Source: Ruegeria denitrificans
GTDB taxonomy: Bacteria; Pseudomonadota; Alphaproteobacteria; Rhodobacterales; Rhodobacteraceae
Reading direction: 5' to 3'
Length of the DNA: 64,000 nt
Assembly: GCF_001458295.1 (NCBI RefSeq)
Contig: NZ_CYUD01000009.1
Span: 62,001-126,000 of the forward strand
Made by a program: the position numbers and the translations under genes. Below are positions 53,470-63,224 of the stretch, one piece after another (the first letter of the stretch is position 1; every line of letters begins with the position of its first letter). The notes below the pieces were generated by a model. The model saw only the letters and a program-made list of their open reading frames with translations. It had not been told where the DNA came from and did not search any database.

Positions 53470-54948
53470 GTGACCTATATTCTTGCCATTGATCAGGGCA
53501 CCACATCATCGCGGGCCATATTGTTCGACGCGGAAATGCAGCGCGCAGGCACCGCGCAGCATGAATTCACGCAGCATTTCCCGCAGGAAGGCTGGGTCGA
53601 ACACGACGCCGAGGAAATCTGGGAGAGCGTTCTACGCGTCTGCCGCGAGGTGATGGAAACCACCGGCGTCACCGCCGACCAGATCGCGGGCATCGGCATC
53701 ACCAACCAGCGCGAAACCACCGTGGTCTGGGATCGCGCCACAGGTCAACCGATCCACAATGCCATCGTCTGGCAGGACCGCCGCACCGCTGAGATTTGCG
53801 CCCGTTACAAACGGGCAGGGTGCGAGGATGACGTCACCGCCCAGACCGGGCTGTTGCTGGACCCCTATTTCTCGGGCACCAAGGTCAAATGGCTGCTGGA
53901 CACCGTGCCAGGCGCGCGCGACCGCGCCGAGGCCGGAGAGCTGATGTTCGGCACCATCGACTGTTTTCTGATCTGGCGTCTGACCGAAGGGCGCAGCCAC
54001 GCCACCGACGCGACCAATGCCGCGCGCACCTTGTTGTTCGACATCCACAAGGGCGAATGGAGCGCCGAGATTTGCGATCTGCTGGACGTTCCGATGAGCA
54101 TGCTGCCTAAGGTACATAACTGCGCCTCGGATTTCGGAGAAACGACCCTATTGGGGGGAAATATCCCGATATTGGGCGTGGCGGGCGATCAGCAAGCCGC
54201 CACGATCGGGCAGGCCTGTTTCCAGCCCGGCATGATGAAATCGACCTATGGCACGGGCTGCTTTGCCTTGCTGAACACCGGGGACAAGCCGGTTGAATCG
54301 AAGAACCGGCTGCTGACCACCATCGCCTATCAACTGGACGGCAAGCGCACCTATGCGCTGGAAGGGTCGATCTTCGTCGCCGGGGCCGCCGTGCAATGGC
54401 TGCGCGATGCGCTGCAGATTATCGAGTCGGCACCAGAAAGCGGCGAGCTGGCGCAAAAAGCCGACCCGAACCAGCATGTAGTGTTGGTGCCCGCCTTTAC
54501 CGGCCTCGGCGCGCCCTACTGGAAACCTAATTGCCGGGGCGCGGTGTTTGGTCTGACCCGCAATTCCGGCCGCGCGGAATTCGCCAAGGCAACACTCGAA
54601 AGCATCGCCTATCAAACCCGCGACCTGTGGCATGCCATGCAAGGCGACTGGGGCGCGGATACCGATGTCACCCTGCGCGTGGATGGAGGTGCTAGCGCCT
54701 CAAACTGGGCCATGCAGGGACTGTCGGACTATCTGGGGGCCGAGGTCGACCGCCCGGTGATGCAGGAAACAACCGCATTGGGTGCGGCCTGGCTGGCCGG
54801 AATGCGGGCAGGGGTTTATCCGGATCAACAGGGTTTTTCCGAAACCTGGGCACTGGATCGCAGGTTTGAACCAGAATTGTCCGCCGAGGAACGCGACGCC
54901 GCCTATGATCGCTGGAAACGCGCCGTTTCCGCAGCCATGGCGTTCTGA
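53470..54948 (+). CDS. glpK: glycerol kinase
   Basis: A 492-residue FGGY kinase: [17 protein letters not shown] (ATP), [76 protein letters not shown], and [17 protein letters not shown]. It phosphorylates glycerol to glycerol-3-phosphate. The GTG at 53470 follows GGAGGGGGC. No glpF or glpD neighbour is seen, so regulation is unclear. Confidence 0.96.
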   Translation: MTYILAIDQGTTSSRAILFDAEMQRAGTAQHEFTQHFPQEGWVEHDAEEIWESVLRVCREVMETTGVTADQIAGIGITNQRETTVVWDRATGQPIHNAIVWQDRRTAEICARYKRAGCEDDVTAQTGLLLDPYFSGTKVKWLLDTVPGARDRAEAGELMFGTIDCFLIWRLTEGRSHATDATNAARTLLFDIHKGEWSAEICDLLDVPMSMLPKVHNCASDFGETTLLGGNIPILGVAGDQQAATIGQACFQPGMMKSTYGTGCFALLNTGDKPVESKNRLLTTIAYQLDGKRTYALEGSIFVAGAAVQWLRDALQIIESAPESGELAQKADPNQHVVLVPAFTGLGAPYWKPNCRGAVFGLTRNSGRAEFAKATLESIAYQTRDLWHAMQGDWGADTDVTLRVDGGASASNWAMQGLSDYLGAEVDRPVMQETTALGAAWLAGMRAGVYPDQQGFSETWALDRRFEPELSAEERDAAYDRWKRAVSAAMAF

Positions 54949-54961
54949 ACCTGGTGGAGGG

Positions 54962-55444
54962 TCAGCTGTGATCCTTCATCAGCCGCTGTTTCTGACGTGA
55001 CCAGTCTCGCTTGGCCTGTGTCTCACGCTTGTCATGCAGCTTTTTACCTTTGGCGATGCCGATCTTCAGCTTCGCCCGGCCCTTGTGGTTGAAATACAAA
55101 ACCAGCGGCACCAGCGTCATGCCCTTGCGCTGGGTCGCATTCCACAGATTCGACAGCTCTTTGCGGGACACTAGAAGTTTACGGCGGCGGCGTTCCTCGT
55201 GCTTGAAGACCTTGGCTTGCTCATAAGGCGCGATATAGCTGTTGATCAGCCACAACTCGCCATCCTCGACCGAGGCATAGCTTTCGGCGATGTTCGACCC
55301 GCCCACTCGCAGGGATTTGACCTCGGACCCTTCCAACACGATGCCACACTCGATATCGTCCTCGATCGCGTAATCGAAGCGCGCACGCCGGTTTTCGGCG
55401 ATGACTTTGTAATTCGGGTCTGTTTTCTGCTTTTGCTTGGCCAT
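54962..55444 (-). CDS. smpB: SsrA (tmRNA)-binding protein
   Basis: A 160-residue Smp[96 protein letters not shown]. The basic C-terminal tail enters the ribosome in trans-translation. It converges with glpK with 13 nt between stops. Confidence 0.96.
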   Translation of the reverse strand: MAKQKQKTDPNYKVIAENRRARFDYAIEDDIECGIVLEGSEVKSLRVGGSNIAESYASVEDGELWLINSYIAPYEQAKVFKHEERRRRKLLVSRKELSNLWNATQRKGMTLVPLVLYFNHKGRAKLKIGIAKGKKLHDKRETQAKRDWSRQKQRLMKDHS

Positions 55445-55491
55445 GACGCGTTGATTTAGGCGGCTTGGGCGGCCCTTGCAAGCCGTTGTGG

Positions 55492-56034
55492 TCAGGACGT
55501 GGCCGAGATGATCAGATCAGGGCCAAAAATCGTGTCGGCGTGATTGTGCAGATAGATCTTCAGCCACGGCGTAAACCGCTGCGGATGGCGCTGCACTTCG
55601 GCCAGCAGATCGTGATAGTCGATCCAGCGGATATCCATCACTTCGTCTGGATTAGGCTCGATTTTTAGCGGGCCTCGGACGTGGGCCAGAAAGATGTCGA
55701 CCACTTCATGTTCGATCATTTTGTTGCCGACATCGGCGTGATATTCCAGCCGGTGACGGTATTCGGGATACAAGCCAGTGATCCCCAACTCTTCGCGCAA
55801 GCGGCGCACAGCGCATTCCGAGGGCGTCTCACCCCAATCGGGATGGGTACAGCAGGTATTCGCCCACAGGCCCGGCGTGTGGTATTTGCCCAAAGCCCGA
55901 CGCTGCATCAGGATCTCGGTGCCGCGCACGACAAAGACAGACACAGCCTTGTGCCGCAGGCCCTTTTCGTGCGCCTCAAGCTTGTCCACAGGGGTCAATT
56001 CACCGTCAACCCAGGCCGGGATCATGATTCCCAT
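55492..56034 (-). CDS. idi: isopentenyl-diphosphate delta-isomerase, type I
   Basis: A 180-residue Nudix-fold enzyme: [30 protein letters not shown] contains the catalytic Cys and metal His, and [12 protein letters not shown] with the catalytic Glu region. It interconverts IPP and DMAPP for isoprenoids (quinones, carotenoids, bacteriochlorophyll). The tract reads CCTHP rather than the CCSHP of E. coli, a conservative change. Confidence 0.94.
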   Translation of the reverse strand: MGIMIPAWVDGELTPVDKLEAHEKGLRHKAVSVFVVRGTEILMQRRALGKYHTPGLWANTCCTHPDWGETPSECAVRRLREELGITGLYPEYRHRLEYHADVGNKMIEHEVVDIFLAHVRGPLKIEPNPDEVMDIRWIDYHDLLAEVQRHPQRFTPWLKIYLHNHADTIFGPDLIISATS

Positions 56035-56183
56035 CTGTCGTCTCCTGCTGCCGATCCGCCAGGGCGGCGGGATGTATGGAATTGGCTGCCGCCGGACCGG
56101 CTTGGCTCTGCGAGTTCATGCGGGGGCATGATGAACCGCGTATCCCCAAGGTGGCCTTGATCCAACTAGTTATCAATCGCACG

Positions 56184-56208
56184 AAAGGCCGCAGGGGCTG
56201 CGGCCTTT
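56184..56208. terminator. intrinsic terminator for the cytochrome c gene
   Basis: AAAGGCCGCAG, 3-nt loop, CTGCGGCCTTT forms an 11-bp stem with short T runs on both sides, located 32 nt beyond the leftward cytochrome stop. The adjacent 56035-56183 spacer holds no gene I can support and presumably contains the idi promoter. Confidence 0.78.
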
Positions 56209-56239
56209 TGCAATCATACGAACTGTCTGGTTTTAGACG

Positions 56240-56653
56240 TTATTCGCCCGAGACGCTGGCGATATAAGCATAAACGTCTTCGCCGCCCTTCTTCAGCTTG
56301 AAGGTCATTTTCGACTTGGCTGATGTCTCGCCCAGGTAATCTTTCAAAAACGCTTTGGGGTCCTGCGCGTATTCGACAAAGGTCGTTTCATCCCAGACCA
56401 GACCGTTTTCACCAGCCTCAACGATGCTGTCACCGTATTTGAACCCTTCAACGGTGCCTGCAGTGCGGCCTGCGATACCGTACAGATTCGGGCCAGTCTT
56501 ACCGCCCTTGACGATGACTTCACCTTCCGGGTCGGCGATCTGATGGCAGGATTTGCATTTATTGAAGGCTTTCTTACCAGCCTCGGCGTCACCTTCCGCA
56601 TAAGCAGGAAGGGCCAAAAGGCCGACTATTGCGGTAGCGAGGATACGATTCAT
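56240..56653 (-). CDS. periplasmic c-type cytochrome (c2/c550 type)
   Basis: A 137-residue protein with a signal peptide (NRILATAIVGLLALPAYA) and one haem-binding CKSCH motif near 33-37, then GGKTGPNLYGIAGRTAG and a distal Met ligand in SKMTFKL. It should be a soluble electron carrier, e.g. between the bc1 complex and an oxidase or reaction centre; which one cannot be told here. Confidence 0.93.
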   Translation of the reverse strand: MNRILATAIVGLLALPAYAEGDAEAGKKAFNKCKSCHQIADPEGEVIVKGGKTGPNLYGIAGRTAGTVEGFKYGDSIVEAGENGLVWDETTFVEYAQDPKAFLKDYLGETSAKSKMTFKLKKGGEDVYAYIASVSGE

Positions 56654-56765
56654 AGCTTTTGCTCCGATACGAATTGGCTACACCGAATGGACCGTCGGTG
56701 CGAAAAAGAGTCAACACGCGGATTGCCGCGCGAGGGTACTGTGCCCTGCGGCATAAAGGCCGTCC

Positions 56766-57782
56766 TTAACTTATGTCATGTGGCGCGGACCAACAGGGTA
56801 ATAGATCACCCCCTGCCGGTGTTGCCAAATAGATGGCGCGCGCGATGGCCCGTGCCAGACAGACCGAAGCCGCGTGTCCGATCAGCCCCAACTCTGCTTC
56901 CGCGTCGATGGTACGCGTGCCTGTGCTGACCGCAAAGACCAGATCGCCATCGCCGGGTGTGTGTGCCGGCAGGATTGCGCGGGCGATTCCATCATGCGCC
57001 GCCACCGCCAGTCGCTGACACTGCGGTTTCGACAAGACAGCATCCGTGGCCACAATAGCGATGGTTGTGTTGCCCTTATCCGGCTCGGCAAGCCGCATTG
57101 CCTGCACCTTACGGCTGGGTACAGGCAAGCCCAGCCCTGCGTTTGTATCTGACCCTAATCCGCCAAATTCATCATCAATTTCAAATGGCGCGGCCCAGAA
57201 ATGACGGTCGCCGGGTGTTGTCACACTGCCCAGCGGATTGGCCGCAACCAGGGCGCCAACGGTCACCCCATTGTCCAGAACCAATGAGGCAGACCCCAGC
57301 CCCCCCTTGTGCCGCGCTGCCAAAGCGCCGGTTCCGGCCCCCGCTGTGCCCAATGCAAAACCCGCACCCGCATTGTCAAAGGCTGCCCGCCCCAGCGCGC
57401 GATAGGGATTTTCAGCCCAATTCTTGTCACCGCCATTCAGCAGATCAAACAGGATTGCACCTGGCACGATGGGTACCACTGTGTCGCCCACCGGATACCC
57501 CCTGCTCTTAACCCGCAACGCATCCGAGACGCCGGAGCATGCATCCAGCCCAAAGGCCGACCCACCGGATAAGGCGATTGCGTCCACCTGTGCCACGGAT
57601 TTGTCAGGTGCTAGCAGATCGGTTTCCCGTGTGCCGGGTGCACCGCCCATCACGTGAACCGAGGCAGTAAAGGCCTGATCAGCCGTCAGAACAGTGGTTC
57701 CGGATTTCAACGCAGCGTCCTGTGCATTTCCGACCAACAGACCGGGAACATCTGTGATCAGATTGCGGGGTCCGGGGATCAT
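56766..57782 (-). CDS. P1 (DmpA) family peptidase
   Basis: A 338-residue Ntn-type hydrolase homologue: NLITDVPGLLVGNAQD, TTVLTADQAFTASVHVMGGAPGTRETDLL, ALSGGSAFGLDACSGV, GTAGAGTGALAARHKGGLGSAS and VGALVAANPLGSV. Members are L-aminopeptidases/D-esterases that self-cleave into two chains. The SDR gene lies 9 nt upstream on the same strand, suggesting an operon. Confidence 0.9.
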   Translation of the reverse strand: MIPGPRNLITDVPGLLVGNAQDAALKSGTTVLTADQAFTASVHVMGGAPGTRETDLLAPDKSVAQVDAIALSGGSAFGLDACSGVSDALRVKSRGYPVGDTVVPIVPGAILFDLLNGGDKNWAENPYRALGRAAFDNAGAGFALGTAGAGTGALAARHKGGLGSASLVLDNGVTVGALVAANPLGSVTTPGDRHFWAAPFEIDDEFGGLGSDTNAGLGLPVPSRKVQAMRLAEPDKGNTTIAIVATDAVLSKPQCQRLAVAAHDGIARAILPAHTPGDGDLVFAVSTGTRTIDAEAELGLIGHAASVCLARAIARAIYLATPAGGDLLPCWSAPHDIS

Positions 57783-57791
57783 GGGGCCACC

Positions 57792-58538
57792 TCAGATACA
57801 ACGGCCACCGTCGACCTCCAGTGCGGCACCGGTGATCATGCTGGCTTCGTCCGAACACAGGAAACAGGCGGCATTAGCCATATCATCGGGTGTCGAGAAC
57901 CGGCCCAACGGGATGGTCGACAGGAACTTGGCGCGCATCTCTGGTGTGTCTTCCCCCATGAAGGATTTCAGCAGCGGTGTTTCCCCGGCCACCGGGCACA
58001 GCGCGTTCACCCGCACACCCGAGGGCGCAAGCTCCACCGCCATCGTCTTGGTGGCCGTGATCATCCAGCCCTTGGAGGCGTTGTACCAGTTCAGGTTCGG
58101 ACGCGGCGACAGGCCCGCGGTCGAGGCCACGTTCAGGATCGCCCCCGCCCCACGCGCCTTCATCGCTGGCACCAGCGCCCGTGCGGTCAGATAGACGGAT
58201 TTCATGTTCACGTTGAAGACGCGGTCAAATTCCTCTTCGGTGACATCCTCCAGCGGCGTCGGCAGGTGCGTGACACCGGCATTGTTCACCAGAATATCCA
58301 GTTGCCCGAACCGATCCATCGCCATTTCCGCCATCGCCTGCACCGAGGCCGCATCCGCCACGTCAACCATCTGAGCAATCGCATTCGGCCCAAGCTGATT
58401 TGCCTGAACCTCGGCCGCGTCGCCATTGATATCAGCAATCATGACGCGCGCACCTTCGGACAGGAATTTCTGCGCGATCCCGGCACCAAAGCCGGACGCG
58501 CCACCGGTTACAATCGCGGTTTTTCCCTCTAACCTCAT
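57792..58538 (-). CDS. short-chain dehydrogenase/reductase (glucose/3-oxoacyl-reductase type)
   Basis: A 248-residue classical SDR: TGGASGFGAGIAQKF (cofactor), NNAG, catalytic Ser in VASTAGL, and YNASKGW (Tyr/Lys). C-terminal ITGAALEVDGGRCI is typical. The aspartate in ADINGD suggests NAD(H) preference, as inference. It starts at ATG 58538 after GGGAGAGC. The substrate is unknown. Confidence 0.92.
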   Translation of the reverse strand: MRLEGKTAIVTGGASGFGAGIAQKFLSEGARVMIADINGDAAEVQANQLGPNAIAQMVDVADAASVQAMAEMAMDRFGQLDILVNNAGVTHLPTPLEDVTEEEFDRVFNVNMKSVYLTARALVPAMKARGAGAILNVASTAGLSPRPNLNWYNASKGWMITATKTMAVELAPSGVRVNALCPVAGETPLLKSFMGEDTPEMRAKFLSTIPLGRFSTPDDMANAACFLCSDEASMITGAALEVDGGRCI

Positions 58539-58592
58539 GATCTTGCTCTCCCTTACCGTATCAAACTAGCAAGGTACGGCGAAACTACCAGA

Positions 58593-59012
58593 TCAATCTT
58601 CCGCGACCTTGCCGCGCAACGTCTTCACATCTGATCGCGCCTTTTTCGCCGCCAGCCGTCGTTTGACCGAGCCATAGGTGGGTTTAGTGGCAATGCGCCG
58701 CTTGGGTTTGACCAGCGCGCGGGTGATCAGTTCGGCCAGGCGAGCGCGGGCAATCTCGCGGTTGCGGGCTTGGCTGCGGGTCTCGTCACATTGAATGATA
58801 ATCGCGCCCTCTTTGGTCCAGCGTCGCCCAGCCAGCCGTTTCAAACGCGACTTGACTGGATCAGGCAAAGACGGCGAACGCGCAGCTTCGAACCGCAGCT
58901 CGACCGCTGTTGAAACCTTATTCACGTTCTGACCACCGGGACCGGACGAGCGGACAAAGCTCTCGGTCATTTCCCAGTCTTGCAGAGTGATATCATCAGT
59001 GATGTGCAACAT
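58593..59012 (-). CDS. arfB: alternative ribosome-rescue factor ArfB (peptidyl-tRNA hydrolase)
   Basis: A 139-residue protein with the catalytic GGQ in FVRSSGPGGQNVNKVSTAVELRF and a basic C-terminal tail (KPKRRIATKPTYGSVKRRLAAKKARS) that occupies the mRNA channel. It releases peptides from stalled ribosomes, complementing the tmRNA/SmpB system also represented in this window. Confidence 0.94.
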   Translation of the reverse strand: MLHITDDITLQDWEMTESFVRSSGPGGQNVNKVSTAVELRFEAARSPSLPDPVKSRLKRLAGRRWTKEGAIIIQCDETRSQARNREIARARLAELITRALVKPKRRIATKPTYGSVKRRLAAKKARSDVKTLRGKVAED

Positions 59013-59040
59013 GGTTGGACCATACCTGCCGCGCGCAGAA

Positions 59041-59072
59041 ACAAAAAGGGCCGCCCCGGCGGGACGGCCCTT
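59041..59072 (-). terminator. leftward intrinsic terminator
   Basis: In the leftward transcript the stem AAGGGCCG/CGGCCCTT encloses an inner CCCG/CGGG dyad and is followed by TTTTTGT. It ends the unit made of the queuosine-transporter gene and the tiny ORF, ahead of arfB. Confidence 0.85.
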
Positions 59073-59142
59073 CGAAAGTACAGGAGGTCGGGTCGGTTAG
59101 ATCAATCGACCAGCCGGAGCGAGCGCTCCGCCAAGGGCTGCC

Positions 59143-59199
59143 CTAACGGACGATCCCCCCGGTTGTTCCGACACCTCTCTCCAATCTCTTTCTCGACAC
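59143..59199 (-). CDS. 18-residue mini-ORF with extended Shine-Dalgarno
   Basis: GTG at 59199 to TAG at 59143 encodes MSRKRLERGVGTTGGIVR, a basic peptide. It is preceded by AAAGGAGGTGATCCAG, complementary over 16 bases to the 16S rRNA 3' tail, with AGGAGG 7 nt from the GTG. An in-frame ATG at 59259 would extend it to 38 residues. It lies after the queuosine-transporter gene and before a terminator. It may be a regulatory mini-ORF, part of a small RNA, or a coincidence. Confidence 0.4.
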   Translation of the reverse strand: MSRKRLERGVGTTGGIVR

Positions 59200-59274
59200 T
59201 GGATCACCTCCTTTTCTATCTGTTGCGGTTAACTCTGAGCCTGACACAAGATGCGCCATTCTCAAAGCACTTTT

Positions 59275-59919
59275 TTACGCAGGCTGAGCGGTCAACCGCG
59301 CAACGATCACCTTGAACGGGATTAGCGCGATCATCGCCAGCGACAGTTTCACCAACCAGTCGGCAAAGGCCAGCGTCACCCACAGGGGCACCATCGGGCC
59401 AGTCAGCATGAAGGGCACAGGCTCCCACGCCCAGTTGATCGCCGCATCAGCATTGGCACCGAAGACCGTGACCGAAGCTGAGAATGCGATGGTAAAAAAC
59501 AACGCGGTGTCCAACGCCGAGCCAACCAGGGTAGACACCAGCGGCGCGCGCCACCAGCGACCACCGCGAAGCGAATTGAACACGGTGACATCGGTCAGCT
59601 GTGCAATCAGAAACGCCGTCCCCGAGGCAACAGCAATCCGCAGCGGCACGGCGGCATAGGTGAACCCGTCACCTTGCAGCATGATCTGGCTGCCGATCAG
59701 CGAACAGATGATACCGGTGACAAACCCAGCAAACACCACCTTGCGGGCCGTGGCCACGCCATAGACGCGGTTCATGATGTCGGTGACCAGAAAGGCCAGC
59801 GGATATGTAAAGGCACCCCAGGTCAGCAGCCCGTCAAAAATTAGGAACTGAACCAGAATGTTCGAGGCCACAACAATGGCGGCCATGGCAATAATGCCGG
59901 GTATATAAGCGCGTTGCAT
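59275..59919 (-). CDS. yhhQ: queuosine precursor transporter (YhhQ/VUT family)
   Basis: A 214-residue membrane protein with six hydrophobic segments: NILVQFLIFDGLLTWGAFTYPLAFLVTDIMNRVYGVATARKVV is the family hallmark, followed by IAQLTDVTVFNSLR. It imports preQ0/preQ1 for tRNA queuosine. The ATG at 59919 (MQRAYIPGI) has a weak ribosome site; a TTG at 59976 is an alternative. I found no preQ1 riboswitch in the 93-nt leader. Confidence 0.92.
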   Translation of the reverse strand: MQRAYIPGIIAMAAIVVASNILVQFLIFDGLLTWGAFTYPLAFLVTDIMNRVYGVATARKVVFAGFVTGIICSLIGSQIMLQGDGFTYAAVPLRIAVASGTAFLIAQLTDVTVFNSLRGGRWWRAPLVSTLVGSALDTALFFTIAFSASVTVFGANADAAINWAWEPVPFMLTGPMVPLWVTLAFADWLVKLSLAMIALIPFKVIVARLTAQPA

Positions 59920-60012
59920 GTTTTCAGATGCCCGTTTTGACAAGGTAGCGGCGACTTGGCCAAGGGACCGTCCCAAGGCAAGCCGTGCGTTTAGATCCTT
60001 GGACGGCTCGAG

Positions 60013-60894
60013 TCAATCCGGCAGAAGATACTCTACCAGTTCGGTGCGCTGAAGGACCAGAAAGTTGTCGTCCGAGATCATCGTGGCGCGCAGCCGCAAC
60101 TGATCATCGCGCCAGACCGACAACCCTTCGAGGTTGTCATGCGTGCCAGTACCGCTCGTGAACAGGGTTTCTTCAGCCCCGATTGTATCCCCCGTGATCT
60201 GCCACCGCCGCAGGCGGGTGCGGAACCCTGTCAGGGACAGGGCTCGTTCCAATAAATAGAACCGGCCATCCGGTCCGAAATCGGCAGATACAGGCAAAAA
60301 TTTACCCCGCTGTGGCAACACAAAAGGGGTCGACCAGCTTTGACCGTCCCAGCGATAAACGGGGATGTCGCCCGCCTCGGTCCGGCTTCTTTCAGGAAGG
60401 GTATACAACCACCCCTGATTGTCGATTGCCAAGGCTTCGAACGAACCATTCTGCTTCAGATTATCAAATGCCTTGGGGCGCGGCAGCACCCGCGCTTCGG
60501 CGTCGGGGGCCGCGTACCGGGCAACGCGATGCACTGATTCAAATGAGATGTATTGGCTACCGTCCGGTGCGACCGCGATGCCTTCGGAATCCCCTGCTTC
60601 ACCGGAAAGGGGTCGGCCCGTGCTGGACAGAACCGGCCAGTTCCCGGTGATCCGGACCCCTGTAATGTCGTCTCCGTCCCGTGCGATGGTCGCGCGGACA
60701 AGAACCGACCGGTCACTAAGCGCAAGCATATGCCGACCGTTGTCCGAGATATGCAGGGCCGAAAACCCACCAAACCAATCGTCCGGGTGGCGCCAGACGA
60801 AGCTGTTGAGATATGTGGCCGTCTTGACCTCGACCGCCCAAACCGCACCCGCCAGCAAAGTAGCAATCAGTTGGATTGCAAGACTGCGGCGCAT
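60013..60894 (-). CDS. esterase-like activity of phytase family protein
   Basis: A 293-residue exported protein with a signal peptide (RRSLAIQLIATLLAGAVWA) and a beta-propeller-like phytase-related fold: FGGFSALHISDNGRHMLALSDRS, GDSEGIAVAPDGSQYISFE, NGSFEALAIDNQGWLYTLPE and DNLEGLSVWRDD. The family (COG4246) is uncharacterised. It overlaps the mepA gene by 28 bp, an unusually long but plausible operon overlap; no clear ribosome site is seen. Confidence 0.87.
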   Translation of the reverse strand: MRRSLAIQLIATLLAGAVWAVEVKTATYLNSFVWRHPDDWFGGFSALHISDNGRHMLALSDRSVLVRATIARDGDDITGVRITGNWPVLSSTGRPLSGEAGDSEGIAVAPDGSQYISFESVHRVARYAAPDAEARVLPRPKAFDNLKQNGSFEALAIDNQGWLYTLPERSRTEAGDIPVYRWDGQSWSTPFVLPQRGKFLPVSADFGPDGRFYLLERALSLTGFRTRLRRWQITGDTIGAEETLFTSGTGTHDNLEGLSVWRDDQLRLRATMISDDNFLVLQRTELVEYLLPD

Positions 60895-61730
60895 TGCTGG
60901 GGCAAATCGGTCAGAACATACTCGCGGCGTTTCTTCGGCGCAGGCGCGTTCGGGTCAGGTGGCGGCGGGTTGAGGATGTTGCGCACCCATTGCTGTGCCT
61001 CGGCACAGCCATCACCTTTGGGCGGCGCGTCCTGATTGACACACCCGCGCGAGCCCTTGGGGCACTTCAGACGCACGTGGAAATGATAATGATGCCCCCA
61101 CCATGGTCTGATCTTGCGCAGGTAGGCCCGGTTACCCTTTTCATCATTGCACATCTGAACTTTGGCCCCGGGAAAGACAAAAATCCGCGCTACGCGCTTA
61201 TCCTTTGCCGCCTCACGCAGCACGGCGTGGTGCTGTTTCGTCCAGTTGCCATTCACATAAGCCCCGTTGGCGCGGCGCAGGGAAATAGACGAGATATTCT
61301 CGCGCGCTTTGCGAGACAGGCGCATATTGTCGCCGGGCAGCATCCAGATATCGATGTCCAAACCCAGCTGGTGGCTGCGGTGACCGGATGTCATCGGCCC
61401 GCCGCGCGGCTGGCTGATATCCCCGACATAGAGACCATTCCACCCCGGTTGCCGGGCCGCAAACTTGCTGAGGTCCTGCACGTAATCAACAGCCTGCGGG
61501 TGCCCCCAATTCCGGTTGCGCGACAGGCGCATGGCCTGCCAGGTCGGCCCGGTTTCGGGCAGTTGCACCGATCCGGCGGCACATCCGCGCGAATAACTGC
61601 CGAACGCGGCCGGTCTTTGTTGTGAACTTTGCTTTTGCGCTCCGAACAATTGCTTGGCCAGGGGCTGCGCCCCCACCGTACCTGCCAATGTCATCGCGGC
61701 GATTATTGCCAAAAAACGTAGTAAAATCAT
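60867..61730 (-). CDS. mepA: penicillin-insensitive murein endopeptidase
   Basis: A 287-residue periplasmic LAS metallopeptidase with a signal peptide (LLRFLAIIAAMTLAGTVGA). Zinc/active-site motifs: GGPMTSGHRSHQLGLDIDIWM and WGHHYHFHVRL, with conserved cysteines (CAAGS, QMCNDE, CPKGSRGC). It cleaves D-Ala-meso-DAP cross-links in peptidoglycan. ATGA overlap with the MFS gene upstream. Confidence 0.94.
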   Translation of the reverse strand: MILLRFLAIIAAMTLAGTVGAQPLAKQLFGAQKQSSQQRPAAFGSYSRGCAAGSVQLPETGPTWQAMRLSRNRNWGHPQAVDYVQDLSKFAARQPGWNGLYVGDISQPRGGPMTSGHRSHQLGLDIDIWMLPGDNMRLSRKARENISSISLRRANGAYVNGNWTKQHHAVLREAAKDKRVARIFVFPGAKVQMCNDEKGNRAYLRKIRPWWGHHYHFHVRLKCPKGSRGCVNQDAPPKGDGCAEAQQWVRNILNPPPPDPNAPAPKKRREYVLTDLPQQCAAVLQSN

Positions 61731-63094
61731 CTGCTCTGATCCCCTTCCGGTTTAACCCAGCGCATTAGGAACAGACCCAGAATAAACAACAGAATGACCG
61801 GTGACACCCCCAGACGCGCGCTGCCCGTGACAGTTGTGGCAATCCCGATCAACAGCGGCGCGGCAAAAGATGTCGCGCGACCGGACAGACCGTAAAGGCC
61901 AAAGCTTTCGACCGGCGCTTTGGGGTCGGTATGGCGCACCATCATGGATCGGCTGGCCGATTGCAGGATGCCCCCCATACCGCCAATCAGAACACCACAG
62001 CCGAAGAATACAATATCCGGCAGACCCGATCCTTCGGGCAAGGTGATGCCGTAAACCTGCGTCCGATCCATCGACACCACGGTGATGCAAACAAAGATCA
62101 GCACCCAAATCGCCACCAGAATAACTGGTTTAGGCCCGTATTTCTTGTCCATCTTGCCACCGATCCACGCAAAGATGGCCGAGGCCAGAACGCTGACAAT
62201 CCCGAACACTCCGATCTTGATCAGCCCCCACTCCAATACCAGCCGCGCATAGACGCCTCCGAAGCTGTAAAGCCCGTTCAGCGCATCGCGGTAGAACATG
62301 GACGAGCCCAGATAGCTGGCCAGACTGCCCCGGTGGCGCAGGTCCGAGATTGACTTGCCCAACAGGCGCAGCGCTTCAACCAGACTGCCGGTCTTGTTGC
62401 TGTCCGGATCATCACGGACCCACAGGAAATAGGGCACCATAAATAGAATGAACCAACCGGCGGTAAAGGGACCCACGAACCGCGTGCCCTCCTGGCTCGC
62501 CGCATCCAGCCCGAACATCGGGTCCACCCCGATCAATGTCTTGCCGTTAGGCTGTTCGACGAACAGCAACAGCATGATCGCCAATGAAATCAACCCGCCG
62601 AAATAGCCAAACGCAAAGCCCGAACCCGAGATCTCTCCGACCTCGTTGTCATCGCCCAGATCAGGCAGCTGAGAATTGATGAAGATCAGCGCATACTCCG
62701 CGCCCACAAAGCCCAGCCCAAAGGCCGACAGCATCAACCACATATTCGAGCCATCCGGCAACGTGAACCACAGTGCGGCAGATCCCACCGCGTACATGAC
62801 CGAGAAGGCAAATATCCACGGAATGCGCCGCCCCGATACATCCGCCATCGCACCCAGCAACGGCGCGCCAAAGGCAATGATCAGCCCGGTGATGGTCAGG
62901 CAATTGGCCCAGACCGTCTGTGCCCGCGCGGCTGCGGCCTCGGAATCCAACCCAGTGCCCGAAAAATACCCCGCCGCGACCCCGGCGAAGTAGGGGCCAA
63001 AGACAAACGTGACCAAAAGAGTGTGATACGGCTGACTGGCCCAGTCGAAAAACCACCAGCCCCAGATGCGCCTGCGCTTGGAAATCTCTGCCAT
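61727..63094 (-). CDS. MFS transporter of the UMF1/Atg22-like family
   Basis: A 455-residue protein with about twelve helices. WGWWFFDWASQPYHTLLVTFVFGPYF is the UMF1 opening, and GAPLLGAMADVSGRRIPWIF, FVGAEYALIFINSQLPDL, SGSGFAFGYFGGL and GGMGGILQSASRSMMVR are further blocks. The family resembles yeast vacuolar amino-acid effluxer Atg22; the substrate here is unknown. It heads the MFS-mepA-esterase run. Confidence 0.9.
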   Translation of the reverse strand: MAEISKRRRIWGWWFFDWASQPYHTLLVTFVFGPYFAGVAAGYFSGTGLDSEAAAARAQTVWANCLTITGLIIAFGAPLLGAMADVSGRRIPWIFAFSVMYAVGSAALWFTLPDGSNMWLMLSAFGLGFVGAEYALIFINSQLPDLGDDNEVGEISGSGFAFGYFGGLISLAIMLLLFVEQPNGKTLIGVDPMFGLDAASQEGTRFVGPFTAGWFILFMVPYFLWVRDDPDSNKTGSLVEALRLLGKSISDLRHRGSLASYLGSSMFYRDALNGLYSFGGVYARLVLEWGLIKIGVFGIVSVLASAIFAWIGGKMDKKYGPKPVILVAIWVLIFVCITVVSMDRTQVYGITLPEGSGLPDIVFFGCGVLIGGMGGILQSASRSMMVRHTDPKAPVESFGLYGLSGRATSFAAPLLIGIATTVTGSARLGVSPVILLFILGLFLMRWVKPEGDQSR

Positions 63095-63224
63095 AACTGC
63101 CCCTGTTTATTATTGCTTTTATAAGACGGGCCTTTGACCCAATTCGCAAGCATTGTGTTGCCGCGGGCTTGCTCTTTGTCGCGGAGGCGCTTACCTCTCG
63201 TCTCACGTATTTACCGGAGGCCCC

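Noticed and set aside
59199..59217. Fragment of 16S rRNA on the plus strand
   Set aside because: Only the last 16 bases match the 16S 3' tail and no upstream 16S helix or adjacent spacer tRNA is present; on the minus strand it reads naturally as a ribosome-binding site.
59920..60012. preQ1 riboswitch ahead of the queuosine-precursor transporter
   Set aside because: I looked for the small H-type pseudoknot pattern with an A-rich tail next to the ribosome site and did not find it; only a short GGGAC/GTCCC dyad is seen.
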